Of a stretch of DNA of 64,000 nt, positions 42,921 through 50,879 are shown piece by piece. Made by a program: the position numbers and the translations under genes. The stretch spans positions 1 through 64,000 of the forward strand of contig CAWAGB010000004.1 of the NCBI GenBank assembly GCA_963781555.1. Direction: 5' to 3'. The first letter of the stretch is position 1. The number at the start of each line of letters is the position of its first letter. The notes under the pieces are model-generated. The model was not told the origin of the DNA. It worked only from the letters and a program-made list of their open reading frames with translations, and did not search any database. This DNA comes from JAICQM01 sp963781555. Lineage in GTDB: Bacteria > Chloroflexota > Limnocylindria > QHBO01.

Positions 42921-43817
42921 TCACAGCACGAACGGCGGGGCGAAGCCGATGAAGCGATCGAACTGCCCGAACGGGCGGCTCGACATGAGAAAGGTGTAGA
43001 ACGGGTCGAAGGTGAAGCCTCGGGTCAGGAGGTGTCGGACCGCCACGTCGTTGACCATCGGGACCTCGAGCGAGAGCTGCGGCAGTCCCAGCTCGGTGAC
43101 GCGCGTCTCGACGTGGGAGAGGATCGCCACCTGGTCGGCGGGGCGGAGGGCCGCGATGGGTCCGCAGCCGGTGCGGCTGACGAAGGCGAAGCCGATCGGG
43201 TCGCCGTTGCGACGGTAGAGGTACCCCTCGCGCTGCTCGAGCAGCCACGCGAACTCGTCGCCGCGGTCGAACTCCAGGACCGCCGCCTCCAGCCGGCACA
43301 GCTCCCCGATGTCCTCCTGGGTGGCAGGCACCACGTCCACGCCGGGGGTCGGGGGTGCGGCGTGGGGAGCGCCCTCGAGACCGACGATCGGGAAGCGGGC
43401 CACCGTCCCGGCGCGGTAGTAGCGCGACTGGGCGCGCACGTCGGTGGTGGCGATGATGGCGCGAACGTCGCCGCGCCCCGCGGGGAACGCGTGCTCCAGG
43501 AGCGCGGTCCCGACCCCCGCCGACTGGCGCTCGGGATGGACGAAGAACTCGGCGAGCTCGAATAGGCCGCCACGCTCGACGGAGCGGGCATAGCCGATGG
43601 GCTCGCCCGTGCCGGCGTCCTCGGCGATCCACCACTCCGCGGCGTGCGCGGCCAGGTGCGCCAGCAGCGGCTCCATCCGCGGCCACATGACGTCGAGATC
43701 AGGGTCCCAGGCCTGCCCGTTGCGCGTCGCGAGGTCGCGGACGGCGGGCACGAAGATGTCGAAGGCGGTGCGCGTGTCAGCGGGCGTGCCGCGGCGCAAT
43801 CGGTAGGGCTGGCTCAT
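42921..43817 (-). CDS. Tandem GNAT-like protein
   Basis: 298 residues from ATG 43817 (MSQPYRLRRGTPADTRTAF). An N-terminal GNAT domain with EFFVHPERQSAGVGTALLEHAF supplies the acetyl-CoA loop. The second half repeats the fold in a weaker form (TQEDIGELCRLEAAVLEFDR ... LSLEVPMVNDVAVRHLLTRG). Two-domain GNATs often use one domain for catalysis. Substrate unknown. The start lies 23 bases after the DUF6504 stop, so it could be on the SOS-controlled imuA transcript. Confidence 0.75.
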   Translation of the reverse strand: MSQPYRLRRGTPADTRTAFDIFVPAVRDLATRNGQAWDPDLDVMWPRMEPLLAHLAAHAAEWWIAEDAGTGEPIGYARSVERGGLFELAEFFVHPERQSAGVGTALLEHAFPAGRGDVRAIIATTDVRAQSRYYRAGTVARFPIVGLEGAPHAAPPTPGVDVVPATQEDIGELCRLEAAVLEFDRGDEFAWLLEQREGYLYRRNGDPIGFAFVSRTGCGPIAALRPADQVAILSHVETRVTELGLPQLSLEVPMVNDVAVRHLLTRGFTFDPFYTFLMSSRPFGQFDRFIGFAPPFVL

Positions 43818-43840
43818 CGGTCGAGCGAGGGTAACAGCCG

Positions 43841-44095
43841 TCAATCGAAGATGCGCTCGAGGTGCCAGGTGCCCCGGACCTCGTCCCAGAAGACGACGCA
43901 CAGCAGCCCGGAGCGGGTGACAACCTTGAAATAGGCGCGCGCCACCGGCGCGCGCCACCAGTCGTCGTGGACCCGCCAGCGGTTGCAGATCCCCACCTCG
44001 CCGTGATCCGTGCCGTCCATGATCAGGCGCAGTGGGATGCCCTCGCCATCCGTTTCGACCTGCACCAGCGGGTGGTCCGCGTGGAGACGCGTCAT
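43841..44095 (-). CDS. DUF6504 protein linked to imuB
   Basis: 84 residues from ATG 44095, overlapping the imuB stop (ATGA). The motifs WRVHDDWWRAPVARAYFKVV and LLCVVFWDEVRGTWHLERIF match the small DUF6504 family that accompanies Y-family polymerase/ImuB genes in actinobacteria. Role unknown, but the conserved linkage suggests an accessory in translesion synthesis. No membrane segment. Confidence 0.75.
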   Translation of the reverse strand: MTRLHADHPLVQVETDGEGIPLRLIMDGTDHGEVGICNRWRVHDDWWRAPVARAYFKVVTRSGLLCVVFWDEVRGTWHLERIFD

Positions 44096-45288
44096 GGCAG
44101 ACCGATCTCCACCAGGCTCGCCCGTTCCTCGTCGCGCAGCGCCCGCGGACGCGGCACCTCCGCCCGCCACAGGCGGCCCTCCCCGAAGCGCGCCGCCAGG
44201 CGCTCGAGCGACCAGCGCAGCTCCTCCCACTTCCCGGCCTGCGGCTCGAAGGCCGGCAGCTGCCGGCCGCGCGGGTCGGCGAGCCGGTCGAGGACGAGGG
44301 TCATCCCCGCGATCCGCGGCTCGCCTTCCCCCTCTTCGAATTTCCCCCAGGTGGCGCCAACGGCGATCGAGGACGTGTTCGATGGCGGAATGTTGCCCCC
44401 AGCTGCACGTGCTGACGATTGGACCCGCGAGTCCAGCGGTTCGGTCTCCGTTACGGTCACCCGGCGGAATCTTCGGTCGCGCGCGAGCGCCTCCAGGCGA
44501 CCGATGAGCAGGCGCGCGATCCAGTCCGGCTCACGCGCCGGCTCGGGGAAGGCGAGCTCCACGCGCAGCGGCGGCGCATCCTCCAGCTGCACGGCCAGGG
44601 TGGCGCGGCCTGGCGCCAGGCCGCGACCGGCGAGCGCCTCGCACAGCTCGGCCGAGGCGGCGCGCAGGACGAGCGCGATGGCGCCGACGCTGTCGAGCGG
44701 CGTCTCGAAGGTGCGCTGCGCGATGAGCCGCTCCGGGCGGCGGCGCGGTGCGATGGGCCGCGGGTCGAGGCCGCGGGCCAGCTGCTGGAGCCGCTCCCCG
44801 ACCGATCCGAACTGGGCGCCCACCGCGGCCCGCGGCAGGTCCGCGAGCTGGCCCATCCGCGTCAGCCCGAAGAGCGCCAGCCGCTCGCGGGTGGCCCGAT
44901 CGGCGGGGAGCAGGCCAATCGCCAGCTCGCGCAGCGCGGCACGCCCCGCGGCACCGGGCGGGAGGATGTGCAGCGCGGCCGGCGCCCCGGCACGCTCGGG
45001 ACGCGCCAGCCGTGCGGCGAGCGACGCCAGCCAGCGGTTGTCGCCGATCCCGCAGCGGACGGTGAGCGGCGCCACCCCGCGGGCGAGCAGTACGGCGCGC
45101 GCCGCCACCCTGCGTTCCGGGCCGACGAGCGCCTCGAGACCGGTCACGTCGACCAGCGCGACCCCCACGTCCACCGCCTCCACCCTCGGGGAGAGGTCGT
45201 CGAGCGCATCGAGGATCGGCTCGAAGCGGGTCGCGTCCACCTCCGCCGCCCGTAGCTCGGGCCAGGCCAGGGCGAGGATGCGGGTCAC
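44092..45288 (-). CDS. imuB: ImuB, inactive Y-family polymerase homologue
   Basis: 398 residues, starting 3 bases after the imuA stop. The beta-clamp adaptor of the ImuABC mutasome. Y-family features are visible: VDVTGLEAL, VRCGIGDNRWLASLAARLA, fingers/thumb region LPADRATRERLALFGLTRMGQLADLPRAAV and the little-finger domain. The catalytic Asp-Glu of active polymerases (SIDEAYLDVTG) is replaced by VDVGVALVDVTG, so Asp-Glu becomes Gly-Val, as expected for a non-catalytic ImuB. About 60 N-terminal palm residues found in other ImuB proteins are missing: WPELRAAE goes straight to the FEPILDALDDLSP segment. Stop overlaps DUF6504. Confidence 0.88.
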   Translation of the reverse strand: MTRILALAWPELRAAEVDATRFEPILDALDDLSPRVEAVDVGVALVDVTGLEALVGPERRVAARAVLLARGVAPLTVRCGIGDNRWLASLAARLARPERAGAPAALHILPPGAAGRAALRELAIGLLPADRATRERLALFGLTRMGQLADLPRAAVGAQFGSVGERLQQLARGLDPRPIAPRRRPERLIAQRTFETPLDSVGAIALVLRAASAELCEALAGRGLAPGRATLAVQLEDAPPLRVELAFPEPAREPDWIARLLIGRLEALARDRRFRRVTVTETEPLDSRVQSSARAAGGNIPPSNTSSIAVGATWGKFEEGEGEPRIAGMTLVLDRLADPRGRQLPAFEPQAGKWEELRWSLERLAARFGEGRLWRAEVPRPRALRDEERASLVEIGLP

Positions 45289-45291
45289 GGC

Positions 45292-46101
45292 TCAGGCGCT
45301 CAGGGCGACGAGGTGGCGGCGGCGGTCCGGGGTCACCACCTCGACCGGTGCCGGCTCGGCAGCGGCACGCAGCCAGGCATCGGTCCGGCGGCCCTCGGTG
45401 AACCACAGGTCCAGCTCGGCGGTGCCGCCGGCAAGCGCCCAGCGATGCCGCTCGACGGTGGCCGTGACCCGCTGCCCGATGAGGTCGCGGCCGGCCGCCA
45501 GCCAGGCCGCGCGGCGCAGTGTCACCCGGATCCCCGCCGCCGCCTCCGCGCCACGCAGGCCGCTCCCCAGGGTGAGGGCCACCGTCTCGGTGCGCGGCAG
45601 CAGGGTCGCCAGGCGATCCCACGCGCCACGCGGCACGGCACCGGCGCCCGCCTCGACTCCGGGATCCAGGACCAGCGCGTCGATGAGGCGGTCGCGGGCC
45701 AGCCAGGCGGCCAGCTCCACCGCCTCCGCGGCGCTCCCCGGCCGTACCACCAGCAGCCACTCCAGCCGGACGCCGAGGCGGGCCGCGGTCGCCGGGTCGA
45801 AGACGCCCGGGGTGTCGAGCCAGGCCACGATCCCGCCGCGCTCCTGCACCGCCGCCAGGCTGCCGAGGGCCAGGGTCGTGGCCCCGCTCCCCGGAGTGGC
45901 GTCGAGGAGCGCCAGCGAGCCGCGCGGCCAGCCGTCGGTACGCAGCGCGGCGTCGAGCGCCGGCTGCCCGGTCGGCAGCGCCTCGGTGACGTGACCCGGG
46001 GCGGGCGCCTCGCTCCCCTTCCGGAGGCCCAGGCCGCGCGCGCGGAGCGCCTCGAGGGCGGCGTCCAGGGACGAGGTGGCGGTCACGACATCGGTCTGCA
46101 T
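45292..46101 (-). CDS. imuA: ImuA, RecA-like mutasome protein
   Basis: 269 residues from ATG 46101 (MQTDVVTATSSLD); an ATG at 46113 lies inside the -10-like hexamer and is unlikely to be used. RecA-like core: ALPTGQPALDAALRTDGWPRGSL, a loosened P-loop ATPGSGATTLAL, and GIVAWLDTPGVFDPATAARLG. ImuA/SulA-like proteins support ImuB and DnaE2 in damage-induced mutagenesis and in mycobacteria modulate RecA. Preceded by a perfect SOS box. First gene of imuA-imuB-DUF6504. Confidence 0.83.
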   Translation of the reverse strand: MQTDVVTATSSLDAALEALRARGLGLRKGSEAPAPGHVTEALPTGQPALDAALRTDGWPRGSLALLDATPGSGATTLALGSLAAVQERGGIVAWLDTPGVFDPATAARLGVRLEWLLVVRPGSAAEAVELAAWLARDRLIDALVLDPGVEAGAGAVPRGAWDRLATLLPRTETVALTLGSGLRGAEAAAGIRVTLRRAAWLAAGRDLIGQRVTATVERHRWALAGGTAELDLWFTEGRRTDAWLRAAAEPAPVEVVTPDRRRHLVALSA

Positions 46102-46115
46102 CGGACCATCCATAC

Positions 46116-46131
46116 TAGAACAGATGTTCTA
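46116..46131 (-). promoter_or_regulatory. SOS box (LexA site) of imuA
   Basis: TAGAACAGATGTTCTA, identical over all 16 bases to the site before dnaE2. On the coding strand TAGTAT (46112-46117) follows as a -10-like hexamer, and ATG 46101 begins 10 bases beyond it, the same spacing as at dnaE2. Confidence 0.87.
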
Positions 46132-46179
46132 TCCGCGGAAGCCCCCAAATGCCTTTGCTATACTCGCCAACGGCCTCGT

Positions 46180-46255
46180 GGGGATGTAGCTCAGCTGGGA
46201 GAGCACCGCGTTCGCATCGCGGGGGTCAGGGGTTCGAGTCCCCTCATCTCCACCA
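46180..46255 (+). tRNA. tRNA-Ala (CGC)
   Basis: 76 bases including an encoded CCA. Acceptor GGGGATG/CATCTCC, D arm GCTC/GAGC, anticodon stem CCGCG/CGCGG with loop TTCGCAT (anticodon CGC, reads GCG), T arm AGGGG-TTCGAGT-CCCCT. A TATACT -10-like element lies at 46159-46164. Confidence 0.96.
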
Positions 46256-46286
46256 CTTCATTCACGGGCCAGGGCCGATCCGCGGC

Positions 46287-47078
46287 TCACGGAAACGGCA
46301 GGCCCGCGCCCTCGGTGACCTCGTCTGCGGGCGGCGCCTCGACGCTCACCGCCTCGTCCACCTTCGAGAGGGTCAGCAGCGCGGAGACGTCACCGACCTC
46401 GCTGCCCGCGAGATCGAGCGCCAGCCGGGACAGGTAGAGCTTCTCCTTGTCGAAGAAGACATCGATGTCCAGGCCATCCGGGAACATCGAGGAGGGCAGC
46501 GTCGCCGTCTCACCGGACTCGGCCGCCGCCTCGTCCAGCAGGTCGGCAGAGAGAGACAGCTGGACGTGGTAGCACGCCCGCTCGGCGCAGGTCCCCTCGG
46601 CGAGGAGCGTGGCCTCGACGCCGTCGCGCTCCAGGAAGGTGCGCAGTTCGGCGATCGCCGTGGCGGGATCCGTCACGGCGCCCATCGCGTCGCCGGAGGC
46701 ACCGGGGGTCACCTCGGTCTTGATCCATTGCGGCCCGGTGAGGCTCATCTTCACGTACGCCGCGTTCCCCACGAGACGCACGTCGCCGGAGAAGCCCATT
46801 ACCCCGAACGAAGCGGCGAGCGCCTTGTGCTCGAGGTCGAAGTCACCCTCGATCGAGGTGTTGTTCAGCGGGAACGTCGACCCCGACGTGGGATCGGTGG
46901 CCGTCCCATCCAGCGTGAGCTCCATGTGGAAGGACTTGAGCTTGGCGGTCGCCTCCAGGCCCTGGGTCAGGATCTCGTTCGGATCGGTCAGCGCGGGCGC
47001 GGCAGGCGTACCGCAGGCGGCGAGCAGCGCGACCATGACGGCGAACGTGAGCAGCAATCGACGAAGCAAGGAATTCAC
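46287..47078 (-). CDS. LppX/LprAFG-like lipoprotein
   Basis: 263 residues from GTG 47078. A leader with lipobox LLAAC precedes the mature chain. The first beta-strands (LEATAKLKSFHMELTLDGTA...LEHKALAASFGVMGFSGDVRLVGNAAYVKMS) and later FFDKEKLYLSRLALDL fit the LolA/LppX-type half-barrel that binds lipids. Two Cys residues (CAERAC) may form a disulfide. A role in lipid or glycolipid handling at the cell surface is family inference only. Isolated gene after tRNA-Ala, on the opposite strand. Confidence 0.65.
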   Translation of the reverse strand: MNSLLRRLLLTFAVMVALLAACGTPAAPALTDPNEILTQGLEATAKLKSFHMELTLDGTATDPTSGSTFPLNNTSIEGDFDLEHKALAASFGVMGFSGDVRLVGNAAYVKMSLTGPQWIKTEVTPGASGDAMGAVTDPATAIAELRTFLERDGVEATLLAEGTCAERACYHVQLSLSADLLDEAAAESGETATLPSSMFPDGLDIDVFFDKEKLYLSRLALDLAGSEVGDVSALLTLSKVDEAVSVEAPPADEVTEGAGLPFP

Positions 47079-47165
47079 CCCGATGTGTGTGACTCGGCGC
47101 CGGCAGGATACCCCGGGCACGCCACGATCACGAATCGGTACCTTCGGCTGCGCTACCGTGGGCCG

Positions 47166-47600
47166 ATGCGACACATCGAACGTTCCGCGGACCTCCCGGT
47201 CGCGCCCGGCACCGTCTTCGCCTTTGTTTCCGACCTCGGCAACCTTCCCCAGTGGCAGTCCGGCGTGACACGCGCCGAGCAGCTGACGCCGGGACCGATG
47301 GCGGTCGGCTCGACTGCCCGCGTGGAGCGCCGCCTGATGGGCCAGCAGATCGAGGCCGACCTGCGGATCACCGAGCTCGATCCCCCGCGCCACCTGGCCC
47401 TTGCCACCGAGGCAGGCGGCATGAAGGTGGGGCTCACCCTGGACGTCACCGCCTCCGGTACCGATGCCTCCCGCATCACGTTCGGGATGGACATCGCCGG
47501 CGGCGGCCTGTTCGGCGGCGCCATGGAGGGGATGGTGGCCGGCGCCGCGGAGAGCGACCTCGACGCCAGCCTCACCCGCCTGCGGGACGCTCTCGGCTGA
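47166..47600 (+). CDS. SRPBCC-superfamily protein
   Basis: 144 residues from ATG 47166. Starts MRHIERSADLPVAPGTVFAF, then SDLGNLPQWQSGVTRAEQL and the strand pattern LRITELDPPRHLALATEAGGMKVGL, typical of START/Bet v1-like polyketide cyclase or dehydrase folds. It binds a hydrophobic ligand in this superfamily; the ligand is unknown. The C-terminal helix ESDLDASLTRLRDALG closes the cavity. Convergent with the acyltransferase gene. Confidence 0.8.
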   Translation: MRHIERSADLPVAPGTVFAFVSDLGNLPQWQSGVTRAEQLTPGPMAVGSTARVERRLMGQQIEADLRITELDPPRHLALATEAGGMKVGLTLDVTASGTDASRITFGMDIAGGGLFGGAMEGMVAGAAESDLDASLTRLRDALG

Positions 47601-47613
47601 GTGGGGGCCGCGG

Positions 47614-48822
47614 CTACGCCCGCGCGGCCGGTGCTTCGGCGCTGGGGGCGCGACGTGGGGCGGTTCGCTCCTTCAACCAGCGCGCGACGGAACGGTGCTT
47701 CATCTCGGTGAATGACGCCAACCCGAGGGCGACGATGTTCGCAACGACGAAGATGAAGACGGCGACCAGGGTGGATGGGTAGTCGACCCGGGCGGCGGCG
47801 AGCCAGCGGGTGACGAGCTCGTAGATCGACAGGTGGGTGAGGAACAGGGTGAACGAGTAGTCGGCCATGACCCCAATGGCACGCCTGGTGCGCGCTCCGT
47901 ATCGCACCAGGCCAAGATCGGTGCTCACCAGCAGGAAGCACAGCGCCGCGCCCAGCAGGGCAGCGAAGAGGACGTCGTAGGCGTCCTTGGTCGCCATCGC
48001 CCGCGCACCCGCCAGTCCCGCGAAGCCGACCGCGATGGCCGCGGCATCCCATCGGGAGAGGCGCGGCGGAAGGTGGCGCCACATGGCCACGAAGACGAGC
48101 ATGCCGATGAGCCACACCACCGTCAGCCCGTCACCGCGGCCGCCCACGAGGTTGTGATACGGCACGAGGGCAAGCACCGCGAGCACCGGCCAGTAGATGA
48201 ATGGCCGGCGCCGGCGTAGTTCGCCCTGCAGGAGCATCCAGCCGAAGGCCAGGTAGATCCACCACTCGATCGCGAGCGTCCAGAACGTCCGTCCCGAGCC
48301 CAGCGAGGTGACGGTCGCGAACGGCGCCCCGCCGAGCCCGGCAACCAGCCGATCCACGTTGTCGGCGTACGGGAAGTCCTGGAGCATCAGCACGTTGCCG
48401 GCAACGGTGCGGAGGTCATAGGCGTCCCGATGAGCATAGAGGTCAGGGGCCACCGCCATCTGGATCGCATCCAGCACCAGGACGAAGGCGATCGCCGGAA
48501 GGAACCCGGTGTAGATGCGCGCGAATCGGTCGATGAAGAACGTGCGGAAGGTGTAGTCGGGACGGGCCATCCGGGTGAGCACCACGCTCGAGATGAGGAA
48601 GCCGCTCAGGATGAAGAAGATGACCACGGCGACGTTCTGCATGTATGGCGCGTGGGGCGGCTGCAACCCCGGCAGCAGGCCCATGCCACGCGCGAGATGG
48701 CCGATGACGACGACCTGCGCGGACAGCATGCGAATGAGGTTGAGCGTTACAGAGCTGCCGTCCGAAAGCGTGTATGACGCAGGGGGCTGAGGGGCCTGGT
48801 CGGGGGAGGCGCTACCGGTCAC
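47614..48822 (-). CDS. Acyltransferase-3 family membrane protein
   Basis: 402 residues from GTG 48822. About ten membrane helices. Landmarks: LIRMLSAQVVVIGHLARGMG with the conserved His near the N-terminus, FFILSGFLISSVV, FRTFFIDRFARIYTGFLPA, GRTFWTLAIEWWIYLAFG and the final ADYSFTLFLTHLSIYEL. These enzymes O-acylate surface polysaccharides, peptidoglycan or antibiotics. No adjacent glycosyltransferases, so the acceptor is unknown. Confidence 0.87.
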   Translation of the reverse strand: MTGSASPDQAPQPPASYTLSDGSSVTLNLIRMLSAQVVVIGHLARGMGLLPGLQPPHAPYMQNVAVVIFFILSGFLISSVVLTRMARPDYTFRTFFIDRFARIYTGFLPAIAFVLVLDAIQMAVAPDLYAHRDAYDLRTVAGNVLMLQDFPYADNVDRLVAGLGGAPFATVTSLGSGRTFWTLAIEWWIYLAFGWMLLQGELRRRRPFIYWPVLAVLALVPYHNLVGGRGDGLTVVWLIGMLVFVAMWRHLPPRLSRWDAAAIAVGFAGLAGARAMATKDAYDVLFAALLGAALCFLLVSTDLGLVRYGARTRRAIGVMADYSFTLFLTHLSIYELVTRWLAAARVDYPSTLVAVFIFVVANIVALGLASFTEMKHRSVARWLKERTAPRRAPSAEAPAARA

Positions 48823-48874
48823 AGCGGCCCATGATAGCCGCCGCCCTCGGCACCCAACCCCCTCCCAGGCCGGG

Positions 48875-49636
48875 TCAGGCGGTGTGGCGTGCAGCGTTCC
48901 TCCGAATGGCCTCGCTGACGTACGCCGCCAGGCCTGGCGCGATCTTCTCGTAGGTTGCGGTAAACCGCGGATCGGCGACATACATCTCCGCCAGCCCGAC
49001 GTGGATCTCGTACGTGCAGTCGTAGAACGCGTCGCTGATCTGCTGCCGATGCGCCTCCGCGGCGTCCATCGCCTCCGGGGAATCGGCCGCGAGACCGCCG
49101 TTCATGGCGGCAACGAAGCGCTCCACCACAGCCTGCCCGTCGGCCTTGATGCGCTCCCAGTCCGCCTTCGTGTACCGGGCCGACCGGCGCTTCGACTCCC
49201 GATACGCCTCCGTCTCGCCCCAGCGCTCCTCCACCTCGGCGGCGTGGTCGTCAGGATTGAAGTCGCCGAAGACCTCGAACCGCTCCTCGGGGGTCAGTGA
49301 AATGCCCAATGTGTGTGCCTCCATGGCTTTCTCGACGGCTCCCGCCATGCGCTGCAGCCGCCCGATCCGGTCCACCAGCAAGGCGTGCTGGCGGCGGAGA
49401 TGGGCGGTCGCGTCGGCAGAGCCATCGGTCATCACGTGCCTGATCTGGTCCAGGCCGAAGCCGAGTTCGCGATAGAAGAGGATCCGCTGCAGCTGCTCCA
49501 GATCGGCGTCGCCATAGCGGCGGTAGCCGGCCGCGGACCGGCCACTGGGTGCCAGCAGTCCGATCTGGTCGTAGTGGTGCAGCGTCCGAACGGTGACGCC
49601 CGCCATGCGGGCCACCGCCCCTACCGTATGGCTCAT
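48875..49636 (-). CDS. MerR regulator with TipAS domain
   Basis: 253 residues from ATG 49636. N-terminal MerR winged helix (VGAVARMAGVTVRTLHHYDQ; YRRYGDADLEQLQRILFYRE), a dimerisation coiled coil (DRIGRLQRMAGAVEKAMEAH), and the TipAS domain (FGDFNPDDHAAEVEERWGET...MYVADPRFTATYEKIAPGLA). TipAS binds small hydrophobic ligands such as thiopeptides and activates transcription. The Cys expected for covalent thiopeptide capture may be CTYEIHVGL. A 19-bp-spacer promoter with a dyad lies just upstream, so it probably autoregulates. Confidence 0.9.
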   Translation of the reverse strand: MSHTVGAVARMAGVTVRTLHHYDQIGLLAPSGRSAAGYRRYGDADLEQLQRILFYRELGFGLDQIRHVMTDGSADATAHLRRQHALLVDRIGRLQRMAGAVEKAMEAHTLGISLTPEERFEVFGDFNPDDHAAEVEERWGETEAYRESKRRSARYTKADWERIKADGQAVVERFVAAMNGGLAADSPEAMDAAEAHRQQISDAFYDCTYEIHVGLAEMYVADPRFTATYEKIAPGLAAYVSEAIRRNAARHTA

Positions 49637-49643
49637 GCGTGGC

Positions 49644-49674
49644 AGCATAGACCCTCACGTAACGTGAGAGTCAA
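49644..49674 (-). promoter_or_regulatory. MerR-type promoter with dyad operator
   Basis: On the coding strand TTGACT (49669-49674), a 19-base spacer and TATGCT (49644-49649). The spacer holds the perfect inverted repeat CTCACGT-T-ACGTGAG. The over-long spacer with a central dyad is the hallmark of MerR-family promoters, untwisted by the activator. Only 7 bases separate the -10 from the ATG, so the mRNA should be leaderless. Confidence 0.88.
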
Positions 49675-49680
49675 GCGCGG

Positions 49681-50784
49681 TCAGGCCTCGGCAGTCTCCG
49701 AGGCGTGGGCTGCCGATCGGTTGCGCCGTCCGTACAGGATCGTATCCGCACGACCGATGAGCTCGGAGACGGTCTCGCCCGGCTGGAGCGCGGCCAGCCC
49801 GACGCTGATGCGGATGCCCGCCTCCGATTCGAGCACCAGCTGGACGGCGGCGAAGCGCGCATCCGCACCCTCGAGATCCATGCCCGTCATGCCGGCCACG
49901 AACTCGTCTCCTCCGTAACGAAGCACGGGGTCGAAGGAGCGCAGGTGCGACCGCACCACCTTGACCACAGCGCGCAGCGCCTCATCGCCGGCGGCGTGGC
50001 CCTGTCGATCGTTGATCCGCTTGAGGTCGTCGACATCGATGAAGCCCAGGGCAAACGTCCCATCGCCGCGCCGCGCGCGCGCGACCTCGTGCTCCAGGGT
50101 GACCATGCCCATCTCGCGCTGGAAGGCGCCGGTGAGCCCGTCGAAGTGGGCAGTCAGCAGCTCAGCCTGCAGGCGGTCTCGCTCGCGTGCCGCCTCCGCG
50201 CGATCGCGCGCCGCATGTGCCCGGTCGCGCGCCGCGTCGGCCCGATCAGCCGCGGCGTGGCGGCGCAGCTGCTCGAGCTGGATGCCCATCGACGGATTGA
50301 GGGCAGCCATGGCCGGCTGCGTCGCCGCCGCCTGGCCGTCACGTTCGACGGCACGCTGATCGCGCTGCGCCGCCACCCGATCCCGCGTGTCGGCCGTCGC
50401 GTCGCGCTCGATGCTCGTGTGATTGCGATCCAGGTAGGTGGCACGGCGCTGCGATGCCACCAGCGCTCGTGCGGCACGTGTCGCCTCGTACTCAGCGTCG
50501 CCACTTGTGGTGCGGGTCGCGGCGTGCTCGCGATCCGCGGACTCCTGGTCGCGGTCGGAGAGCTCCTGATCGACCTCCGCACTGCTCTGGTCCCGGCTCG
50601 AGGCCGTGCTGTCGGCGTCGGCAGCCACCTGGTCGGCGCGCGACAGGTCCCGGTCGAGGGCGGTTGCGGTCGCCTCAACGAGCCCATCAGCCACCTGGGC
50701 CCGGGGATCCTCGAGTACCGAACCGTCGCGCGCGGGCTCCTGGCGGGAGGGTTGCGACTCCGTGGGGTCGAAGTTCTGGTCCAT
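49681..50784 (-). CDS. Diguanylate cyclase with heptad-repeat N-terminus
   Basis: 367 residues from ATG 50784. The C-terminal GGDEF domain is complete: DGLTGAFQREMGMVTLEHEV, GFIDVDDLKRINDRQGHAAGDEAL, and the active site RYGGDEF. RSFD five residues before GGDEF forms an intact inhibitory I-site. The N-terminal 200 residues are soluble and rich in Asp, Arg and Ala, with heptad-like repeats (ADRADAARDRAHAARDRAEA) that suggest a long coiled coil for dimerisation. No known sensor domain and no membrane segment. Confidence 0.92.
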   Translation of the reverse strand: MDQNFDPTESQPSRQEPARDGSVLEDPRAQVADGLVEATATALDRDLSRADQVAADADSTASSRDQSSAEVDQELSDRDQESADREHAATRTTSGDAEYEATRAARALVASQRRATYLDRNHTSIERDATADTRDRVAAQRDQRAVERDGQAAATQPAMAALNPSMGIQLEQLRRHAAADRADAARDRAHAARDRAEAARERDRLQAELLTAHFDGLTGAFQREMGMVTLEHEVARARRGDGTFALGFIDVDDLKRINDRQGHAAGDEALRAVVKVVRSHLRSFDPVLRYGGDEFVAGMTGMDLEGADARFAAVQLVLESEAGIRISVGLAALQPGETVSELIGRADTILYGRRNRSAAHASETAEA

Positions 50785-50879
50785 GGGGCTCCCCCGGGCA
50801 TGCGTGGGCTGGACCGCGTGGTGCGGCAGTCCTTGCCCCGAGCGTGGCGCCTCCGGGCGGCCGCGTCATTACGCGTTCG

